DNA of 8,700 bases from positions 1-8,700 of the forward strand of contig URSW01000058.1 in NCBI GenBank assembly GCA_900550625.1, in the 5' to 3' direction. Below the pieces are notes generated by a model. That model saw only the letters and a program-made list of their open reading frames with translations, was not told where the DNA came from and searched no databases. This document shows positions 7,450-8,700 of the stretch, piece after piece (positions within the stretch are counted from its first letter, which is position 1; each line of letters starts with the position of its first letter). This DNA comes from an uncultured Eubacteriales bacterium (GTDB lineage Bacteria > Bacillota > Clostridia > Oscillospirales > CAG-272). The position numbers and the translations under genes were made by a program.

Positions 7450-7503
7450 CGGTATGCATCGGGTAAAGCCGCTTTCTGCGGCTGTGTGACCGATTTCATA
7501 CCG
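7450..7503 (+). other. Three-tier inverted repeat filling the mraY-ftsW gap
   Basis: Three nested helices can form. CGGTATG (7450-7456) pairs with CATACCG (7497-7503), ATCGG (7458-7462) with CCGAT (7490-7494), and AGCCGC (7467-7472) with GCGGCT (7478-7483) around a TTTCT loop. This gives 18 base pairs in one stem of 54 bases, broken by a 1/2 and a 4/6 internal loop. No T tract follows, so an intrinsic terminator is unlikely. An mRNA processing or stability element, or a cis-regulatory structure for ftsW, is inference. Confidence 0.5.
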
Positions 7504-7511
7504 AACGTTCG

Positions 7512-7531
7512 AAAGGGGGACTTTATCTTTG
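7512..7531 (+). promoter_or_regulatory. Ribosome binding site fixing a TTG start for ftsW
   Basis: AAAGGGGG (7512-7519) is nine bases upstream of a TTG at 7529-7531. The in-frame stop at 7487-7489 and the lack of any ATG or GTG between that stop and the TTG leave this as the natural start. The next in-frame ATG (7547) has no ribosome site. Confidence 0.7.
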
Positions 7532-8700
7532 GCAGACGATCTTGATATGAGATACGGCCGGGGGCAGAGTCCCCGTTTTACTGCAAATACGCAGGGCGGA
7601 GGCGGCGAGCCTCGTTCGCATGGCGGTGAACCGCATCGCCGAGGAAATACCGTGAGTTCGGGAAACGTGCGCCGGACATCTTCCGGATATTCGGCAGCTC
7701 GGCGAGTTCCGCGCCCGCAGGAGCGTCCCGGCGGCAGCGTTAATTCCGACGGAAGAGGGGACGTTCGCGTAAGACGTGCATCCTCGGATGCTCGCAGACA
7801 GGCACAGCGACGCGTTCCGGCAGAACGTCCGGCGCACACTTCGCCCGGCACGGTGCGTTCGTCATCTTCGCTTCCCTCGACGAATGTGCGCGAAGCAAAG
7901 CGCCGTCTGAAAACAGAGAAGTATAAAAATTCGCTTGCGAAGGAAGCGGAAGCCGAGAAAAAGCGCAATATCGGCATCGTGCGCGTGCGCCTCGGCGTGG
8001 ATCATGTCATGCTTGCGCTGATACTTACGCTTTTGTGCCTCGGCACCGTGATGGTCTTCAGTGCAAGCTATCCGTCGGCGCTCGCGCAGGAGGACGACAG
8101 CCTTTACTATATTAAGCGTCAGGCGGTCTTTGCCGTTCTCGGCGTGATCGTTATGATGGCGGCGTCCGCCATCCCGTACAGCTTCTACCGACGGATCGCG
8201 GTACCCGCGTATATAGTTTCCGTGGTGCTGCTTCTTCTTGTTCTTGTGGTCGGAAAAAGCGAAGGTGAAGCAAAGCGGTGGCTCGGAATACCGAACACAT
8301 CATTTTCGATTCAGCCGTCGGAGCTCATGAAAACGGCGCTTGTGCTCATACTTGCATGGTATCTTGAAAAGAACCGGAAATATGCAATCGACAGGCTTCA
8401 CACGGGTCCGATGCTCATACGCGGCGTTCTGATCCCCGCTTCGTTTGTTGGATGCGCATGTATCCTCGTGCTTCTTGAAAAGCACCTTTCCGGCACTATC
8501 ATAATCGGGGCGATCGGTCTTATCGTAATGCTTATCGGCGGTGTACACATGGGATATACACTCGGCGGCTTCGGCGTTGCGGGTGCGGGAGCGGCGGGAC
8601 TGTTCCTGTGGAAAAATCCGTACGCTCTTCAGCGAATTACGACCAAAATGAACGAAAATGCCGACGTCCTACGTGAAAAGTGGCAGACGACGCAGGGAAT
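7529..8700 (+). CDS. ftsW: Septal peptidoglycan glycosyltransferase FtsW (SEDS family), 3' end outside window
   Basis: SEDS-family membrane glycosyltransferase that polymerises lipid II into septal glycan together with a class B PBP. The first 390 codons are present and the frame is open at the right edge. Residues 1-156 are a hydrophilic cytoplasmic extension rich in Arg, Ser, Pro and Gly, ending in a Lys/Glu-rich, probably helical stretch (about 131-150). Membrane segments begin at about 158-180 (LILTLLCLGTVMVFSASY), then near 199-218, 225-245, 266-281, 298-316, 322-342 and 346-365. SEDS/FtsW motifs are AKRWLGI (248-254) and FSIQPSELMKTAL (259-271); a common PDxG-type motif reads EKHLSGT (317-323). 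The last visible residues, a polar segment after YALQRI ending in WQTTQG, match the start of the large external loop; the rest, with the catalytic aspartate region, lies beyond the edge. RodA or SpoVE are alternatives, but dcw position and partner PBP favour FtsW. Confidence 0.9.
   Translation, partial: MADDLDMRYGRGQSPRFTANTQGGGGEPRSHGGEPHRRGNTVSSGNVRRTSSGYSAARRVPRPQERPGGSVNSDGRGDVRVRRASSDARRQAQRRVPAERPAHTSPGTVRSSSSLPSTNVREAKRRLKTEKYKNSLAKEAEAEKKRNIGIVRVRLGVDHVMLALILTLLCLGTVMVFSASYPSALAQEDDSLYYIKRQAVFAVLGVIVMMAASAIPYSFYRRIAVPAYIVSVVLLLLVLVVGKSEGEAKRWLGIPNTSFSIQPSELMKTALVLILAWYLEKNRKYAIDRLHTGPMLIRGVLIPASFVGCACILVLLEKHLSGTIIIGAIGLIVMLIGGVHMGYTLGGFGVAGAGAAGLFLWKNPYALQRITTKMNENADVLREKWQTTQG

Noticed and set aside
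7502..7511. Ten-base perfect palindrome CGAACGTTCG next to the ftsW ribosome site, reminiscent of a Gram-positive LexA/DinR box
   Set aside because: The LexA box needs a four-base spacer between GAAC and GTTC; here the half-sites touch. A chance palindrome is likely, and no SOS gene is nearby.
1..8700. Mobile elements, CRISPR arrays, tRNA or rRNA genes, prophage or defence genes
   Set aside because: I saw no transposase, direct-repeat array, tRNA-like fold or integrase. Coding is continuous and even in style across the window.

Overview
The window is a stretch of a dcw (division and cell wall) cluster. All six recognisable genes are on the + strand: ftsL-like, a class B penicillin-binding protein with two PASTA domains (FtsI/PBP2B/SpoVD family), murE, murF, mraY, and the first 390 codons of ftsW, which runs off the right edge. 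The organism is most likely a Bacillota member of moderate GC content, probably a clostridial (Oscillospiraceae-like) lineage. This rests on the PASTA-tailed PBP in the dcw cluster, the meso-DAP signature of MurE (DNPR plus GKGHE), a sigma-A type promoter (TTGAAA-17-TATAAT), strong AGGAGG-type ribosome sites and two TTG starts. The taxonomic call is an inference, because no rRNA or other marker is present.

Layout: 1-676 ftsL-like (start uncertain, frame open to the left edge); 677-816 a gap with two hairpins and the RBS that fixes a TTG start; 817-3180 PBP; 3181-3327 a gap with a small hairpin; 3328-4821 murE; 4822-4906 an AT-rich gap with a near-consensus promoter; 4907-6340 murF; 6341-6451 a gap with hairpins; 6452-7447 mraY; 7448-7528 a gap filled by a three-tier inverted repeat; 7529-8700 ftsW (partial). 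No gap exceeds 150 bases.

How they work together: MurE adds meso-diaminopimelate, and MurF adds D-Ala-D-Ala, to complete UDP-MurNAc-pentapeptide. MraY loads this onto undecaprenyl phosphate to give lipid I. After MurG (not in this window) and flipping, FtsW polymerises lipid II at the septum and its partner PBP cross-links the strands. FtsL is the small membrane scaffold that, in known divisomes, helps recruit and activate the FtsW-PBP pair.

I see no novel defence, mobile or metabolic system. The second-look items are the absence of murD from its usual place between mraY and ftsW, long basic disordered N-terminal extensions on both FtsL and FtsW, gaps that are loose for a dcw cluster and mostly carry inverted repeats, a strong internal promoter before murF, and two TTG starts on core division genes.
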